NCBI RefSeq assembly: GCF_021440085.1
Contig: NZ_JAKCPW010000004.1
Location: 434,001 to 498,000 of the forward strand
Length of the DNA: 64,000 bases
From: Dyadobacter sp. CY261
GTDB taxonomy: Bacteria > Bacteroidota > Bacteroidia > Cytophagales > Spirosomataceae
Reading direction: 5' to 3'
In this document: positions 16,299-25,926 of the stretch, in pieces
Position numbering within the stretch: position 1 is the stretch's first letter
Layout of the letters: each line of letters starts with the position of its first letter
Notes under the pieces: generated by a model
Database searches by the model: none
Told to the model about the DNA's origin: nothing
What the model saw: the letters and a program-made list of their open reading frames with translations, nothing else
Position numbers and translations under genes: made by a program

Positions 16299-16302
16299 CA
16301 TA

Positions 16303-16899
16303 TTAATAGATCCTTTCTGCTTCAAACTCCTTAATCTCTCCTTTCATGGCTTGCAGATAATCGATGTCGTCGAAGCCATTCATCAGGTTATGTTTTTTAT
16401 AACCGTTGATGTCAAAAGATTCATTTTCTCCGGTTGCGAGAATGGTAATGGTCTGCGCGGCCAGATCCACTTCGAGTTCCGCTTTCGGGTCCGCTTCAAT
16501 AGCCTGGAAGATCTTGTCCAGGAACTCATCGCTCACCTGAACTGGCAGGATGCCGATATTCAATGAGTTACCTTTAAAAATATCCGCAAAGAAGCTGGAA
16601 ACGACGCAACGGAAACCGTAGTCGTAAATCGCCCAGGCAGCATGTTCGCGGCTGGAACCGCTCCCGAAGTTGCGGCCCCCTACCAGAATTTTTCCGGAGT
16701 AAATCGGATTGTTCAAAACGAAATCCTGCTTCGGGGTATCGTCGCCGTTATAGCGCCAGTCGCGGAAGAGGTTGTCGCCAAAGCCCTCCCGCTTGGTCGC
16801 TTTCAGGAAGCGAGCGGGGATAATTTGGTCAGTATCAACGTTTTCAATCGGCAAAGGCACTGCCGAGCTTTTCAGTATGGTGAATTTATCGTAAGCCAT
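16303..16899 (-). CDS. leuD: 3-Isopropylmalate dehydratase small subunit LeuD
   Basis: A 198-residue protein with the swivel-domain signature [20 protein letters not shown] and the [12 protein letters not shown] block. It pairs with LeuC to isomerise 2-isopropylmalate to 3-isopropylmalate, and probably citramalate to 3-methylmalate. It begins 16 bases after the leuC stop, so the two subunits are made together. The length matches the bacterial LeuD family (about 200 residues). Confidence 0.95.
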   Translation of the reverse strand: MAYDKFTILKSSAVPLPIENVDTDQIIPARFLKATKREGFGDNLFRDWRYNGDDTPKQDFVLNNPIYSGKILVGGRNFGSGSSREHAAWAIYDYGFRCVVSSFFADIFKGNSLNIGILPVQVSDEFLDKIFQAIEADPKAELEVDLAAQTITILATGENESFDINGYKKHNLMNGFDDIDYLQAMKGEIKEFEAERIY

Positions 16900-16915
16900 G
16901 GTGTTGCTGGTCGGA

Positions 16916-18328
16916 TTAGATTTCTTGCAATAATTCTCTCGGATCGGTCACTACGCCGGTTACAGCGGCAGCCGCAGCCACCAATGGGCTGGCAAGGAGT
17001 GTTCTTGCACCCGGGCCCTGACGACCTTCGAAGTTACGGTTGGAGGTACTTACCGCATATTTCCCTGCCGGAATCTTGTCATCGTTCATCGCAAGACAAG
17101 CCGAGCAACCAGGCTGACGCAGTTCGAAACCGGCGTCGGTCAGGATATCCAAAATCCCTTCTTCCTTGATTTGTGCTTCTACAATGTGCGACCCCGGAAC
17201 GATCCAGGCCGTCACATTATCAGCCTTTTTGCGGCCTTTGATAATAGAAGCGAATGCACGGAAGTCCTCGATACGGCCATTGGTACAGCTGCCGATGAAA
17301 ACGTAATCGATCTTTTTACCCAGCATACTCTCATTTTCATGAAAGCCCATGTAATTGAGTGACTTATCATAAGTAGCTTTACCACCTTCCACCTGATCCG
17401 AAGTTGGAATTGCTTTCGTAATTCCCTGACCCATTCCCGGGTTAGTACCGTAAGTGATCATTGGTTCGATGTCCGCTGCGTCGAAGTTGTATTCTTTATC
17501 AAAAACAGCGCCTTCGTCCGTTTTCAGCGTCTTCCAGTAAGCAAGCGCTTTGTCCCATTTCTCACCCTTCGGAGCCTGCTCGCGGCCATTGATATAGGCA
17601 AATGTAGTTTCGTCGGGAGCGATCATACCACCGCGTGCACCCATTTCGATACTCATATTGCAGACCGTCATACGGCCTTCCATGCTCATATTCTTGAACA
17701 CATCACCAGCATATTCCACGAAATAACCCGTGGCGCCGGCAGTGGTGAGTTTGGAAATGATATAAAGCGTCACGTCTTTTGGCGTAACTCCTCTTCCCAG
17801 CTTACCATTCACATTGACACGCATTTTCTTCGGTTTCGGCTGCATGATGCATTGCGAAGAAAGCACCATCTCCACTTCCGAAGTACCGATACCAAACGCA
17901 ATCGCACCAAATGCACCGTGGGTAGAAGTGTGCGAATCACCGCAAACGATCGTCATACCTGGGAGTGTAATACCGCTTTCAGGTCCAACTACGTGCACAA
18001 TCCCGTTGCGGGCATGCCCCAAACCCCAGTGCGAGATGCCATATTTCGCTGCATTCGATTCAAGGGCTTTCAACTGGTTGGCAGAAAGTGGATCTGCTAC
18101 CGGAAGGTGTTGATTGATAGTCGGGGTATTGTGGTCGGCCGTGGCGAAAGTGCGCTCGGGATACATCACGCCGATATTGCGGCTTTCGAGTCCGAGAAAC
18201 GCAACAGGGCTGGTTACCTCGTGGATAAAATGGCGGTCGATGAAGAACACATCCGGACCATCCTCGATTTTACGGACAACGTGCGCATCCCACACTTTGT
18301 CGAAAAGGGTACTCGCTTGATTACTCAT
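16916..18328 (-). CDS. leuC: 3-Isopropylmalate dehydratase large subunit LeuC
   Basis: The start is set at [18 protein letters not shown] (ATG at 18328); an in-frame ATG at 18361 gives an unlikely prefix. The 470-residue aconitase-family protein carries the [14 protein letters not shown] signature and the three 4Fe-4S cysteines in GSCTNGR and [10 protein letters not shown]. It forms the heterodimer with LeuD and opens the leuC-leuD-cimA-leuB group. No leader peptide or terminator was found in the 180 bases upstream, so unlike leuA and ilvD this transcript does not look attenuated. Confidence 0.95.
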   Translation of the reverse strand: MSNQASTLFDKVWDAHVVRKIEDGPDVFFIDRHFIHEVTSPVAFLGLESRNIGVMYPERTFATADHNTPTINQHLPVADPLSANQLKALESNAAKYGISHWGLGHARNGIVHVVGPESGITLPGMTIVCGDSHTSTHGAFGAIAFGIGTSEVEMVLSSQCIMQPKPKKMRVNVNGKLGRGVTPKDVTLYIISKLTTAGATGYFVEYAGDVFKNMSMEGRMTVCNMSIEMGARGGMIAPDETTFAYINGREQAPKGEKWDKALAYWKTLKTDEGAVFDKEYNFDAADIEPMITYGTNPGMGQGITKAIPTSDQVEGGKATYDKSLNYMGFHENESMLGKKIDYVFIGSCTNGRIEDFRAFASIIKGRKKADNVTAWIVPGSHIVEAQIKEEGILDILTDAGFELRQPGCSACLAMNDDKIPAGKYAVSTSNRNFEGRQGPGARTLLASPLVAAAAAVTGVVTDPRELLQEI

Positions 18329-18508
18329 TTTGATAAAATTAAAATTTCGCCTCGTCTGCATTACTCCAAAGAAACGACTGACAATCAGGTCATTTCTTTA
18401 AAGGAATATCGACAATACAAATTACCGCAAATTCAAACGAATAAGTATAACGGTAAAGGTTCAAAAAGTAGTGATTTTGGTTTGAGAAGACCCTTTGAGC
18501 GGAAATCT

Positions 18509-18814
18509 TTATTGGAAAGTATCCGGCTCCATCATCGGCTCCTGGCGATTGTCCCAGAAGAACAGAACGTGTATTTGCTTACCTGCGACTTCATAAAAGA
18601 ATGAGCAGTTCTTATTAATCCAGCCCTTACGAACGTTTGGATTCTCGCGGGTTGCTTTGAAGATAAAGGGAGTGATACTTATCGTATTTAAGATATGAAT
18701 TACCTTATGGTTGAATTGCTTAGCAACTTTCTCACCAAACCTTAGTGTAATTTGGTCGTAAATAGCATCGAATGTTTCGACTGCTCTCGGTGCCAATATC
18801 ACTTCATAGCTCAC
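18509..18814 (-). CDS. RelE/ParE-family toxin
   Basis: A 101-residue basic protein starting MSYEVILAPRAVETFDAIYD, with the small alpha/beta RelE/ParE layout: strand, helix pair, then the C-terminal FFYEVAGKQIHVLFFWDNRQ region. It overlaps the upstream antitoxin gene by 11 bases. ParE toxins poison gyrase and RelE toxins cut mRNA on the ribosome; which applies cannot be told. It lies just upstream of leuC in the same orientation, so leuC may be partly read through from this module. Confidence 0.8.
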   Translation of the reverse strand: MSYEVILAPRAVETFDAIYDQITLRFGEKVAKQFNHKVIHILNTISITPFIFKATRENPNVRKGWINKNCSFFYEVAGKQIHVLFFWDNRQEPMMEPDTFQ

Positions 18815-19010
18815 TATCTCGTTTCCTGTTTTTAAATTCGTTCAAAGTGATATAACGACCAGCTTGTATCTCCTCTCTCCCAGTCTGAATCCCTTTCAAA
18901 ACATGTTCCGGCAGCTCTTCATCTCTGTCAAACGCAACTTCCATTGCTTCCAGAAAAGCAATCACGGCCCTTTCCTGGTCCTTTGTTGGATATATGTGAA
19001 TAGCTTCCAT
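18804..19010 (-). CDS. Antitoxin of the RelE/ParE module
   Basis: A 68-residue acidic protein (MEAIHIYPTKDQERAVIAFL start) with an N-terminal beta strand, a helix containing ALEAMEVAF-like heptads, and a charged C-terminal tail (RYITLNEFKNRK). Small proteins of this type precede RelE/ParE toxins in Bacteroidota. Overlap with the toxin gene by 11 bases and the antitoxin-first order are the main evidence. It probably binds the toxin with its C-terminal tail and represses its own promoter. Confidence 0.7.
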   Translation of the reverse strand: MEAIHIYPTKDQERAVIAFLEAMEVAFDRDEELPEHVLKGIQTGREEIQAGRYITLNEFKNRKRDSEL

Positions 19011-19067
19011 GCGCAGTCGGTAGTTCGTGTAAACAAATATAGCAATTTAGCCGTATCAAGACAGCTA

Positions 19068-19916
19068 TCACCCCTGCCGCTTAGGCGTCGTCCCGTATTT
19101 TTCTTTATAAGTCTTGATAAAGTGAGAAACACTTTCGTAACCGATCTCCGTGCTGATTTCCGAGACGTTTTTGGTGCTGTTTCTTAGCAGGAAATCCGCG
19201 TAATCGAGGCGCTTGTTTTTTAGCCACAATGCGGGCGAGGTGTTGAATTCGTCTTGAAAATCCCTTTTGAAGGCGGAAAGGCTCCGGCCGGACAGGCGTG
19301 CCAGTTCGTTCAATGTCAGCGGTTTCAGGTAGTAGCTATTCATTAAAAACGGTAGATCGACCTTTTCGCCTTTATATAAACTATATAAAATCCCCCGCAG
19401 TTGGTGTGAATTATCCAGCTCCATCAAATGCAGCAGCAGTTCCTGGAATTTCAGGCGCAGAAAATGGTTCTTCAACTCGGTACGCGATCGGAAATAGGGG
19501 AACACCGATTGGATGAATTTTTCGAAATTATCGTCGGACTTCAATAGCAGAATCGGGTTTTCGAAAAGTCCGGCACCGTTCTGCACATTAAAAAGTTCTG
19601 GATGAAGGCCTACGAATTCTTTCAGAAGCTTTTCATCGAAAAAGAAAACGAGGCTTTTGTAGGCTTCATGAATGGATTCCGACATGAGGTAGAACCCGCG
19701 CTGAACAAACAGAATGTCACCTTTATCAACGTGTACTTCTTGTGTCGGGCTTGTAAATTTCTTTTCGCCTTCGAGCACCACAATCACCGCATGCTCTTCA
19801 AAAAACACGTCGTATTTGGAAGGATACACCTCATTGCGATACGCCACAAAGGTCATATCCTGAATTTTCAGGGACTCAAATTCCTGCGAGCTGATGTCGG
19901 ATGGTACGCGGAGCAT
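19068..19916 (-). CDS. AraC-family transcriptional regulator
   Basis: A 282-residue protein. The first 150 residues form a cupin-like sensor (KKFTSPTQEVHVDKGDILFV) and the C-terminal 100 residues are a double HTH: LTLNELARLSGRSLSAFKRD and ISTEIGYESVSHFIKTYKEK, ending in the usual GTTPKRQ. The sensor ligand is unknown. It follows the 387-residue exported protein after 16 bases, so the two may be linked. Its position between ilvA and leuC is suggestive but not proof that it regulates amino acid genes. Confidence 0.85.
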   Translation of the reverse strand: MLRVPSDISSQEFESLKIQDMTFVAYRNEVYPSKYDVFFEEHAVIVVLEGEKKFTSPTQEVHVDKGDILFVQRGFYLMSESIHEAYKSLVFFFDEKLLKEFVGLHPELFNVQNGAGLFENPILLLKSDDNFEKFIQSVFPYFRSRTELKNHFLRLKFQELLLHLMELDNSHQLRGILYSLYKGEKVDLPFLMNSYYLKPLTLNELARLSGRSLSAFKRDFQDEFNTSPALWLKNKRLDYADFLLRNSTKNVSEISTEIGYESVSHFIKTYKEKYGTTPKRQG

Positions 19917-19932
19917 TTTCTTGCAGATTATG

Positions 19933-21096
19933 TTATTGTCTGCTTTTGAAAAACTGGTTAAGATTCAGGTAGTAGCTCAAATTCACGCGTGGATTATTAA
20001 AAAACGGGACATCGTTAAAAACTGAGCCTATATTCGCAAAATGCGTTATTTCCAGGCTTAGCTTTCGCCGATACGAAATACCTGCATGCGGTCCAAAAGT
20101 CGCCGAACGCCAGTTATCCGCAGGAAAACTGTATTCGAAACCTAGGTTCGGACGAATGTTGCCGAATCCGAAATAGCTTCCAATGCTGAGCTCCATCGTA
20201 TTCAGATTTACCTTCTCACCAAATGGATAATGGTATACTTCTTTCTCAGAAACACCTCGCATTGTTGAAAAAAGAATCTTGAAATAACGGTTATGAAATC
20301 GCCTCGGCAAATTAATTCTCAAACCGACTCCAAATGTTGGCGTTGTCCGCAAATTAATTCCTGTCTCTTTCCAGCCTTCTACCCCACCCATCACATAGGC
20401 ATCGATCTCCATTTCCGATTCGGAGGAATCCTTTTTCCTTCGTTTTGCCACGTCAGACAATCCGTTATACCGGTCTACGTAATTCCCGAGATCCATTGCT
20501 GAATAGCGGCGGACCGGACCTTTATCGGTGCCGTCAGACAGTAATGCTGGCAGCTGTCGCTCATATTCATCGTATTGAATGAGATATTTTCTTCCACGGA
20601 TCAATCTGTAAAAAGGATAATATAGCAGTTCAGTCAACTTTCCATCCTTTTCAAGAAAAAAATGTGATTTCTCTGTCAAATCAAGATATTCTAGCAAAGT
20701 TGCTTTGGGGCCCGACGTTACTTCCCGCAAATAAACGGTTAGAGAATCCTTTGCTTCGAAAGAAGGCGCTATATCGTATGTTTTGCTAGGGTCAATATTG
20801 AGTATCCCAATTTTCTTACTAACGTAATTCTCTTTCAATGATGTAATAAAAAATCGTCCTGCTAAATCAGGACCTATCTTCTCGAATGGCCCATTTTCCG
20901 CCTGCGAAAAATCGATTGCCATGGGGCTGGATTCCCAGCTATCGTAGCGAATAAACCCTTTGATCGAATCCCCTTTGGGAGAAATCACAACCCCTTCTAA
21001 TACTCTTCCCTGACCAAATCCCTGCAATGAAGACAAGCTGGCAATAATGGTGCAGATGATCCAATGGCCAATTCTGTTTTGTAAAAGCAAAGACAT
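19933..21096 (-). CDS. Exported protein of unknown function
   Basis: A 387-residue protein with a signal peptide (hydrophobic residues 11-27, cleavage after SLQGFGQ). The mature N-terminal half (GVVISPKGDSIKGFIRYD) resembles small beta-sandwich modules seen in Bacteroidota exported proteins; the C-terminal 130 residues look like an outer-membrane barrel (PNLGFEYSFPADNWRSATFG, with a strand pattern ending in YYLNLNQFF). No catalytic motif is visible. It is 19 bases from the ilvA stop and runs the same way, so it may lie on the ilv transcript although nothing suggests an amino acid role. Confidence 0.55.
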   Translation of the reverse strand: MSLLLQNRIGHWIICTIIASLSSLQGFGQGRVLEGVVISPKGDSIKGFIRYDSWESSPMAIDFSQAENGPFEKIGPDLAGRFFITSLKENYVSKKIGILNIDPSKTYDIAPSFEAKDSLTVYLREVTSGPKATLLEYLDLTEKSHFFLEKDGKLTELLYYPFYRLIRGRKYLIQYDEYERQLPALLSDGTDKGPVRRYSAMDLGNYVDRYNGLSDVAKRRKKDSSESEMEIDAYVMGGVEGWKETGINLRTTPTFGVGLRINLPRRFHNRYFKILFSTMRGVSEKEVYHYPFGEKVNLNTMELSIGSYFGFGNIRPNLGFEYSFPADNWRSATFGPHAGISYRRKLSLEITHFANIGSVFNDVPFFNNPRVNLSYYLNLNQFFKSRQ

Positions 21097-21115
21097 TTAA
21101 ATGATAGAGATAAAC

Positions 21116-22372
21116 TTAAACCATAAACTGAAACAAATCCGGCTGATCATTCAGATACTCATAAACCACCCGGTTTGCATCCATTCGTTCGATCAGCGGA
21201 TCAAAATCTTCCCGATTCTTTAATTCAATCCCAACCAAAGCAGGCCCTTGTTCGCGGTTGGTTTTCTTTACATACTCAAAACGGGCAATATCATCATTCG
21301 GCCCGAGCACATTCAGGAATTCGCGAAATGCACCAGAACGCTGCGGGAAGCGGATAATGAAATAGTGCTTCAACCCTTCATAGAGCAAGGAGCGCTCTTT
21401 GATTTCTTCTGTGCGTGTGATGTCGTTATTGCCTCCACTGATGAGTGCGACTACATTTTTACCCTTAATATCTTCGCGGATCAGGTCCAATGCAGCTACT
21501 GTTAATGCGCCGGCCGGTTCGGCAACGATTGCTTCTTCATTGTAAAGCTGCAAAATAGAGGAGCAGACTTTCCCCTCCGGTACGAGCAGGATTTGGTTCA
21601 AACTCTTGCTACACACTTCGAATGTAAGGTCGCCTGCACGTTTTACGGCGGCTCCGTCGACGAATTTATCAATATTTTCCAAAGTCACCACATGCCCTTC
21701 CTGAATGGATCTGTGCATGGTCGGCGAGCCTTCCGGTTCTACGCCTATGAGTTGTGTTTTGGGCGAAAGTTGTTTAAAAACCGTTGAAATCCCCGATGCC
21801 AGCCCGCCGCCACCGATCGCCATTAACAAGAAATCGATCTTGAAATCAGCATCCTTGAAAATTTCCAGACCAACTGTTCCCTGGCCCTCGATCACCTGCA
21901 AATCATCGAATGGATGCACGAAAACGGCATTCGTGCTGTCCCGGTAAATCATTGAAGCATGGTAGGCATCGTCATAAGTATCTCCTACCAAATGGATTTC
22001 AATCCATTCCTGGCCAAACAACCTTACTTGCTTTACTTTTTGCGCCGGCGTGGTGGTAGGCATGAAAATAGCCCCTTTTACTTCCATTTTCCGACAAGCA
22101 TAGGCAACGCCTTGCGCATGGTTGCCGGCGCTCGCACACACGATCCCACCCGCAAGGGCCTCCGCACTCATGCTTGCCATTTTGTTGTAAGCTCCCCGGA
22201 TCTTATAGGAGCGAACGGTTTGTAAATCTTCCCTTTTGAGGTAAATGTTGGCCCCATATTGTTCGGAAAGGTGTGCGTTATAAAAAATCGGTGTGTGGTT
22301 GATCACGCCGCGCAGGCGCTCAGCAGCGAGGAAGATATTGTCTAATGTCGGGAGTGAATGGGTGGTGGTCAT
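21116..22372 (-). CDS. ilvA: Threonine ammonia-lyase (threonine deaminase) IlvA
   Basis: The start is set at MTTTHSLPTLDNIFLAAERL (ATG at 22372). The 418-residue fold-type II PLP enzyme has the lysine motif VRSYKIRGAYN, SAGNHAQGVAYACRKM and the glycine loop GGGGLASG. The C-terminal ACT-like domain (about residues 325-418) contains IIRFPQRSGAFREF and a single regulatory unit, as in short IlvA forms; feedback by isoleucine is plausible. It makes 2-ketobutyrate from threonine. With the citramalate synthase-like gene 5 kb away, two routes to 2-ketobutyrate coexist here. Confidence 0.93.
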   Translation of the reverse strand: MTTTHSLPTLDNIFLAAERLRGVINHTPIFYNAHLSEQYGANIYLKREDLQTVRSYKIRGAYNKMASMSAEALAGGIVCASAGNHAQGVAYACRKMEVKGAIFMPTTTPAQKVKQVRLFGQEWIEIHLVGDTYDDAYHASMIYRDSTNAVFVHPFDDLQVIEGQGTVGLEIFKDADFKIDFLLMAIGGGGLASGISTVFKQLSPKTQLIGVEPEGSPTMHRSIQEGHVVTLENIDKFVDGAAVKRAGDLTFEVCSKSLNQILLVPEGKVCSSILQLYNEEAIVAEPAGALTVAALDLIREDIKGKNVVALISGGNNDITRTEEIKERSLLYEGLKHYFIIRFPQRSGAFREFLNVLGPNDDIARFEYVKKTNREQGPALVGIELKNREDFDPLIERMDANRVVYEYLNDQPDLFQFMV

Positions 22373-22388
22373 GAGTATTAATGAAAAG

Positions 22389-22409
22389 AGCTTTGCTGTT
22401 TGCAAAGCT
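22389..22409 (-). other. Hairpin just upstream of ilvA
   Basis: A 7-bp stem AGCTTTG/CAAAGCT with a 7-base loop, followed on the minus strand by CTTTTC, about 17 bases before the ilvA ATG. It could be a weak terminator or a processing or translation-control structure. It does not have a leader-peptide arrangement. Confidence 0.4.
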
Positions 22410-22424
22410 CCATTTTTATCAATA

Positions 22425-22446
22425 GCCCCGGACTTAAGTCCGGGGC
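22425..22446. repeat. 22-bp perfect palindrome between ilvC and ilvA
   Basis: A perfect palindrome centred on CTTAAG (arms GCCCCGGACTT and its complement), starting 7 bases after the ilvC stop. There is no T run, so it is more likely an mRNA-stabilising or processing stem, or a dispersed repeat, than a terminator. Confidence 0.5.
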
Positions 22447-22452
22447 AAAGAA

Positions 22453-23499
22453 TTAGCTACGTTCCGGACGGAGACCGCGTACAGTGGAACCTGCCTGCCA
22501 CATTTCTGACTCGCGGAGTTCTGCCAGTTCTTCTTCCAGTTTCACGCGATAATCAGGTTGTGAGTTGCGGGTGATGGAGATTGTAGCTTGCTCGCCGCTT
22601 TTTACAGAGTTGTAAAGTTGTTCGAAAACAGGCTTGGTAGCGTCACGGAAAGGTTTCCACCAATCCAATGCACCACGCTGCGCCGTAGTAGAGCAGTTGG
22701 CATACATCCAGTCCATTCCGTTTTCAGCAACCAATGGCATCAACGACTGCGTCAATTCTTCCACTGTTTCGTTGAATGCTTCTGACGGCGTGTGGCCGTT
22801 TGAACGCAACACTTCATATTGTGCAGCAAAAATACCCTGGATAGCACCCATCAAAGTTCCGCGCTCGCCGGTAAGGTCAGACGTTACTTCACGGTAGAAA
22901 TCAGTTTCGAACAGGTAACCTGAACCTACTCCGATACCCATTGCGATACATTTTTCACGCGCTTTGCCAGTTGCATCCTGGAATACCGCGAAAGAAGAGT
23001 TCAAGCCTTTTCCTTCTACGAACAAACGGCGCAGTGATGTTCCCGATCCTTTTGGTGCAACGAGGTACACATCTACATCAGCAGGAGGAACAATGCCAGT
23101 CTGATCTTTATAAGTTACACCGAAGCCGTGTGAGAAATACAGTGATTTTCCGGCAGTAAGGTGTTTCTTCACAGTCGGCCAAAGTTCGATCTGAGCAGCG
23201 TCAGAAAGAAGATAGCAAATGATGGTTCCTTTTGAAAGCGCTTCTTCAATGTCGAAAAGCGTTTCGCCCGGCACCCATCCGTCAGCAACGGCTTTGTCCC
23301 AGGACTTACCACCTTTACGCTGACCAACGATTACATTGAAACCGTTGTCACGCATGTTCAAGCTTTGGCCTGGGCCTTGTACGCCGTAACCAATTACAGC
23401 GATAGTTTCAGTAGAAAGTACTTCACGTGCTTTTTCAAGTGGAAATTCTTCACGGGTTACTACTTCTTCTTCGACCCCGCCGAAATTTAATTTTGCCAT
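22453..23499 (-). CDS. ilvC: Ketol-acid reductoisomerase IlvC
   Basis: A 348-residue class I enzyme that converts acetolactate or acetohydroxybutyrate to the dihydroxy acid. The Rossmann loop reads GYGVQGPGQSLNMRDNGF and the cofactor loop contains GQRKGGKSW, with Arg, Lys and Ser placed as in NADPH-dependent enzymes. The catalytic domain shows LTGERGTLMGAIQG (metal-binding Glu) and the EELTQSLMP helix. It is slightly longer than the usual 330 residues but has no extra domain. It follows ilvN by 64 bases in the ilv operon. Confidence 0.95.
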   Translation of the reverse strand: MAKLNFGGVEEEVVTREEFPLEKAREVLSTETIAVIGYGVQGPGQSLNMRDNGFNVIVGQRKGGKSWDKAVADGWVPGETLFDIEEALSKGTIICYLLSDAAQIELWPTVKKHLTAGKSLYFSHGFGVTYKDQTGIVPPADVDVYLVAPKGSGTSLRRLFVEGKGLNSSFAVFQDATGKAREKCIAMGIGVGSGYLFETDFYREVTSDLTGERGTLMGAIQGIFAAQYEVLRSNGHTPSEAFNETVEELTQSLMPLVAENGMDWMYANCSTTAQRGALDWWKPFRDATKPVFEQLYNSVKSGEQATISITRNSQPDYRVKLEEELAELRESEMWQAGSTVRGLRPERS

Positions 23500-23563
23500 T
23501 GATTATTGATTGGATTATTGATTTACTACGAATTAAAAAGCAATACTACTAAAAGTTGACCGA

Positions 23564-24097
23564 CTATTGATAATACTCCCACTCGGCCTCCGGCAGATAA
23601 TCTACCAGTGTCTGAGGCGATTTGCTAACCGCCACACGGCCCGAGCGGACGAATTCGAGGATTTCGTGTGGTTTGATATAGTCGAAAAATTCGAAGATCT
23701 CCTCTTCGGTACCGGTCTTTTGGATGATCACGTAAGTAAGGTGCCAGTAAACCACCCAGGCTTTATAAACCTTGTTGATCGTCTCGATATCGAGGGGTTT
23801 CGCACCGATAGGCGTCGACACCTTGAACAACGCGATCTCGTTGTAGGCAATGTCTTCATTGAGATAACCAAAAACGGCGAGCACTTCAATGATCTTCCGG
23901 ATCTGGCGGACCAGCTTTTCTACCGACTCGCGTGACTCGCTACGGATGACAATCGTGAAGCGGGAAATACCCTTACGCTCAGTCTCCGAAACGGTGAGAC
24001 TTTCGATATTGATCCTTCTACGGGTGAAAATCGTCGTGATCTTGTTGAGAATACCGATTGAATTCTCCGTAAAGACACAAATGGTGTATGATGTCAT
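23564..24097 (-). CDS. ilvN: Acetolactate synthase regulatory subunit IlvN
   Basis: A 177-residue protein starting with an ACT domain (residues about 4-78: FTENSIGILNKITTIFTRRR, SLTVSETERKGISRFTIV) that binds valine and confers feedback inhibition. A second alpha/beta domain follows, the usual IlvH-type C-terminal half. The length fits the bacterial IlvH/IlvN family (about 160-175). It begins 19 bases after ilvB, so subunit stoichiometry is co-translationally linked. Confidence 0.92.
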   Translation of the reverse strand: MTSYTICVFTENSIGILNKITTIFTRRRINIESLTVSETERKGISRFTIVIRSESRESVEKLVRQIRKIIEVLAVFGYLNEDIAYNEIALFKVSTPIGAKPLDIETINKVYKAWVVYWHLTYVIIQKTGTEEEIFEFFDYIKPHEILEFVRSGRVAVSKSPQTLVDYLPEAEWEYYQ

Positions 24098-24116
24098 AGT
24101 TTCTTCCTCTTTTATA

Positions 24117-25877
24117 TTATTCCAAACGGATATCGGCTACGCAAGCGCCCGTCGGCACCATCGGGAACACGTTTTCTTCTTTTTCAACCAATACTTCCAG
24201 CAGGTAAGGCTTGTCGGAAGCGAGCATTTTGTCCAGTGACGCATGCAGGTCTTCACGCTGTGCGCAGGTATGGCCATCGATGCCGAAACCTTTGGCTATC
24301 GTAATAAAATCAGGGTTTTGCAGCTCCACGAACGAATAGCGTTTCTGGTGGAAAAGCTGTTGCCACTGGCGTACCATTCCGAGGAAGTTGTTATTCAAAA
24401 TGATAATCTTCACCGGCAGACCGCTTTGGGCGATGGTACCAAGCTCCTGAATGGTCATCTGAAAGCAACCGTCGCCAATAATAGCCACTACTTCACGATC
24501 CGGCGCAGCCACTTTGGCTCCGAATGATGCCGGCAATGCATAACCCATTGTTCCCAAACCACCTGAAGTAATGAACGAGCTCGGTTTTTTAAACTGATAA
24601 TAACGCGCAGTCATCATCTGGTGCTGGCCTACATCCGCCACAATCACGGCTTCGCCTTTGGTTTTATCGGAGAGCGTGCGGATAACTTCCGCCATTTTGA
24701 TCTTCTCGGTCGTTGGCGCGAGTTCCGGCTGCGTAATTTTCAGGTCTTCAATCGCGTCGTATTTCTTGAATTCCGCTTTCCAGGCCTCGTGATTGTTTTG
24801 ATTCACCAATGGAAGCAGCAATTCCAATGCTCTTTTGGCATCCCCTACTACCGGAGCGTCCGCTTTCACGATCTTGTCAATTTCCGCCGGATCAATTTCG
24901 ATGTGAATGACCTTTGCCTGTTTCGCATAGCGGCTCAAATCACCAGTTACGCGGTCGTCGAAACGCATTCCGACGGCGATAATGAGGTCGCATTGATTAG
25001 TCAGCACGTTGGTACCATAGTTTCCGTGCATTCCGAGCCAGCCCACATAATTAGGATGGTCAACAGATATCGAAGAAAGCCCAAGCAACGTTGAAGCGAC
25101 CGGAATGTCTGTTTTTTCAACGAATCGGATCAATTCCTGCTCTGCACCAGCAATCTGCACGCCATGCCCTACAAACAGGAACGGGCGTTTCGACTGATTG
25201 ATCAGCTTCGCCGCTGCCGCCAGTTGCTCGTCTTTCGGGGAAATACGGGGGTGGTAGCTCAGTAATGTTTCAATTTTCTTATGTACAAAAGGCTTCGTCA
25301 TCAGTTTTTGCTGCGCGTCCTTTGTAATGTCGATCAGTACAGGCCCCGGCCGACCGGATTTGGCAATATAAAAAGCCTTCGCAATGATCTCCGGAATTTC
25401 ATCGGCATTGGTCACCTGGTAGTTCCATTTCGTAATCGGAATGGTAATCCCCATGACGTCCGTTTCCTGAAATGCATCCGTACCGAGTAAATGCGAGGCA
25501 ACCTGACCGATAATGCAGACCATCGGCGTAGAGTCGATGATCGCATCTGCGATGCCTGTTACCAGGTTGGTAGCACCGGGACCCGACGTTACGAGACAAA
25601 CCCCCACTTCACCCGAAATGCGGGCAAAACCCTCGGCTGCATGGGCAGCACCCTGCTCGTGGCGCACGAGAATGTGATGGACCTGGTCCTGATAGTCATA
25701 AATCGCATCGTACACCGGCATAATCGCCCCGCCCGGATATCCGAAAATGGTTTGGACCCCCTCGGCGATCAGCGACTGGATGACCGCATGCGAGCCATTG
25801 ATCAGCTCCGGTTTAGCCACCGAAACCACCGGTTCCGAAGCCTGAATTGTTGCAGTTTGATTTTCATTAAATCCCAT
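24117..25877 (-). CDS. ilvB: Acetolactate synthase catalytic subunit IlvB
   Basis: A 586-residue thiamine-diphosphate enzyme. The catalytic glutamate lies in RHEQGAAHAAEGFARISG; the cofactor motif is GDGCFQMTIQELGTIAQSGL leading to NNNFLGMVRQWQ, and TSGPGATNLVTGIADA is the usual pyrimidine-side loop. It joins pyruvate with pyruvate or 2-ketobutyrate, the first shared step of valine and isoleucine synthesis. Its ATG lies 49 bases after the 50-residue ORF that follows ilvD. Its length and motifs are fully standard. Confidence 0.95.
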   Translation of the reverse strand: MGFNENQTATIQASEPVVSVAKPELINGSHAVIQSLIAEGVQTIFGYPGGAIMPVYDAIYDYQDQVHHILVRHEQGAAHAAEGFARISGEVGVCLVTSGPGATNLVTGIADAIIDSTPMVCIIGQVASHLLGTDAFQETDVMGITIPITKWNYQVTNADEIPEIIAKAFYIAKSGRPGPVLIDITKDAQQKLMTKPFVHKKIETLLSYHPRISPKDEQLAAAAKLINQSKRPFLFVGHGVQIAGAEQELIRFVEKTDIPVASTLLGLSSISVDHPNYVGWLGMHGNYGTNVLTNQCDLIIAVGMRFDDRVTGDLSRYAKQAKVIHIEIDPAEIDKIVKADAPVVGDAKRALELLLPLVNQNNHEAWKAEFKKYDAIEDLKITQPELAPTTEKIKMAEVIRTLSDKTKGEAVIVADVGQHQMMTARYYQFKKPSSFITSGGLGTMGYALPASFGAKVAAPDREVVAIIGDGCFQMTIQELGTIAQSGLPVKIIILNNNFLGMVRQWQQLFHQKRYSFVELQNPDFITIAKGFGIDGHTCAQREDLHASLDKMLASDKPYLLEVLVEKEENVFPMVPTGACVADIRLE

Positions 25878-25926
25878 GACTCTATATTTATTTAGTCGGA
25901 TGAATTTTCAAGATTCTCAATGTCAT

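Noticed and set aside
18329-18508. A third attenuator upstream of leuC
   Set aside because: The only ATG starts in the region give no leader rich in branched-chain residues, and no hairpin with a T run precedes leuC.
22373-22409. A leader peptide for ilvA overlapping the hairpin
   Set aside because: The short ORF there encodes few branched-chain codons and the hairpin has no competing partner.
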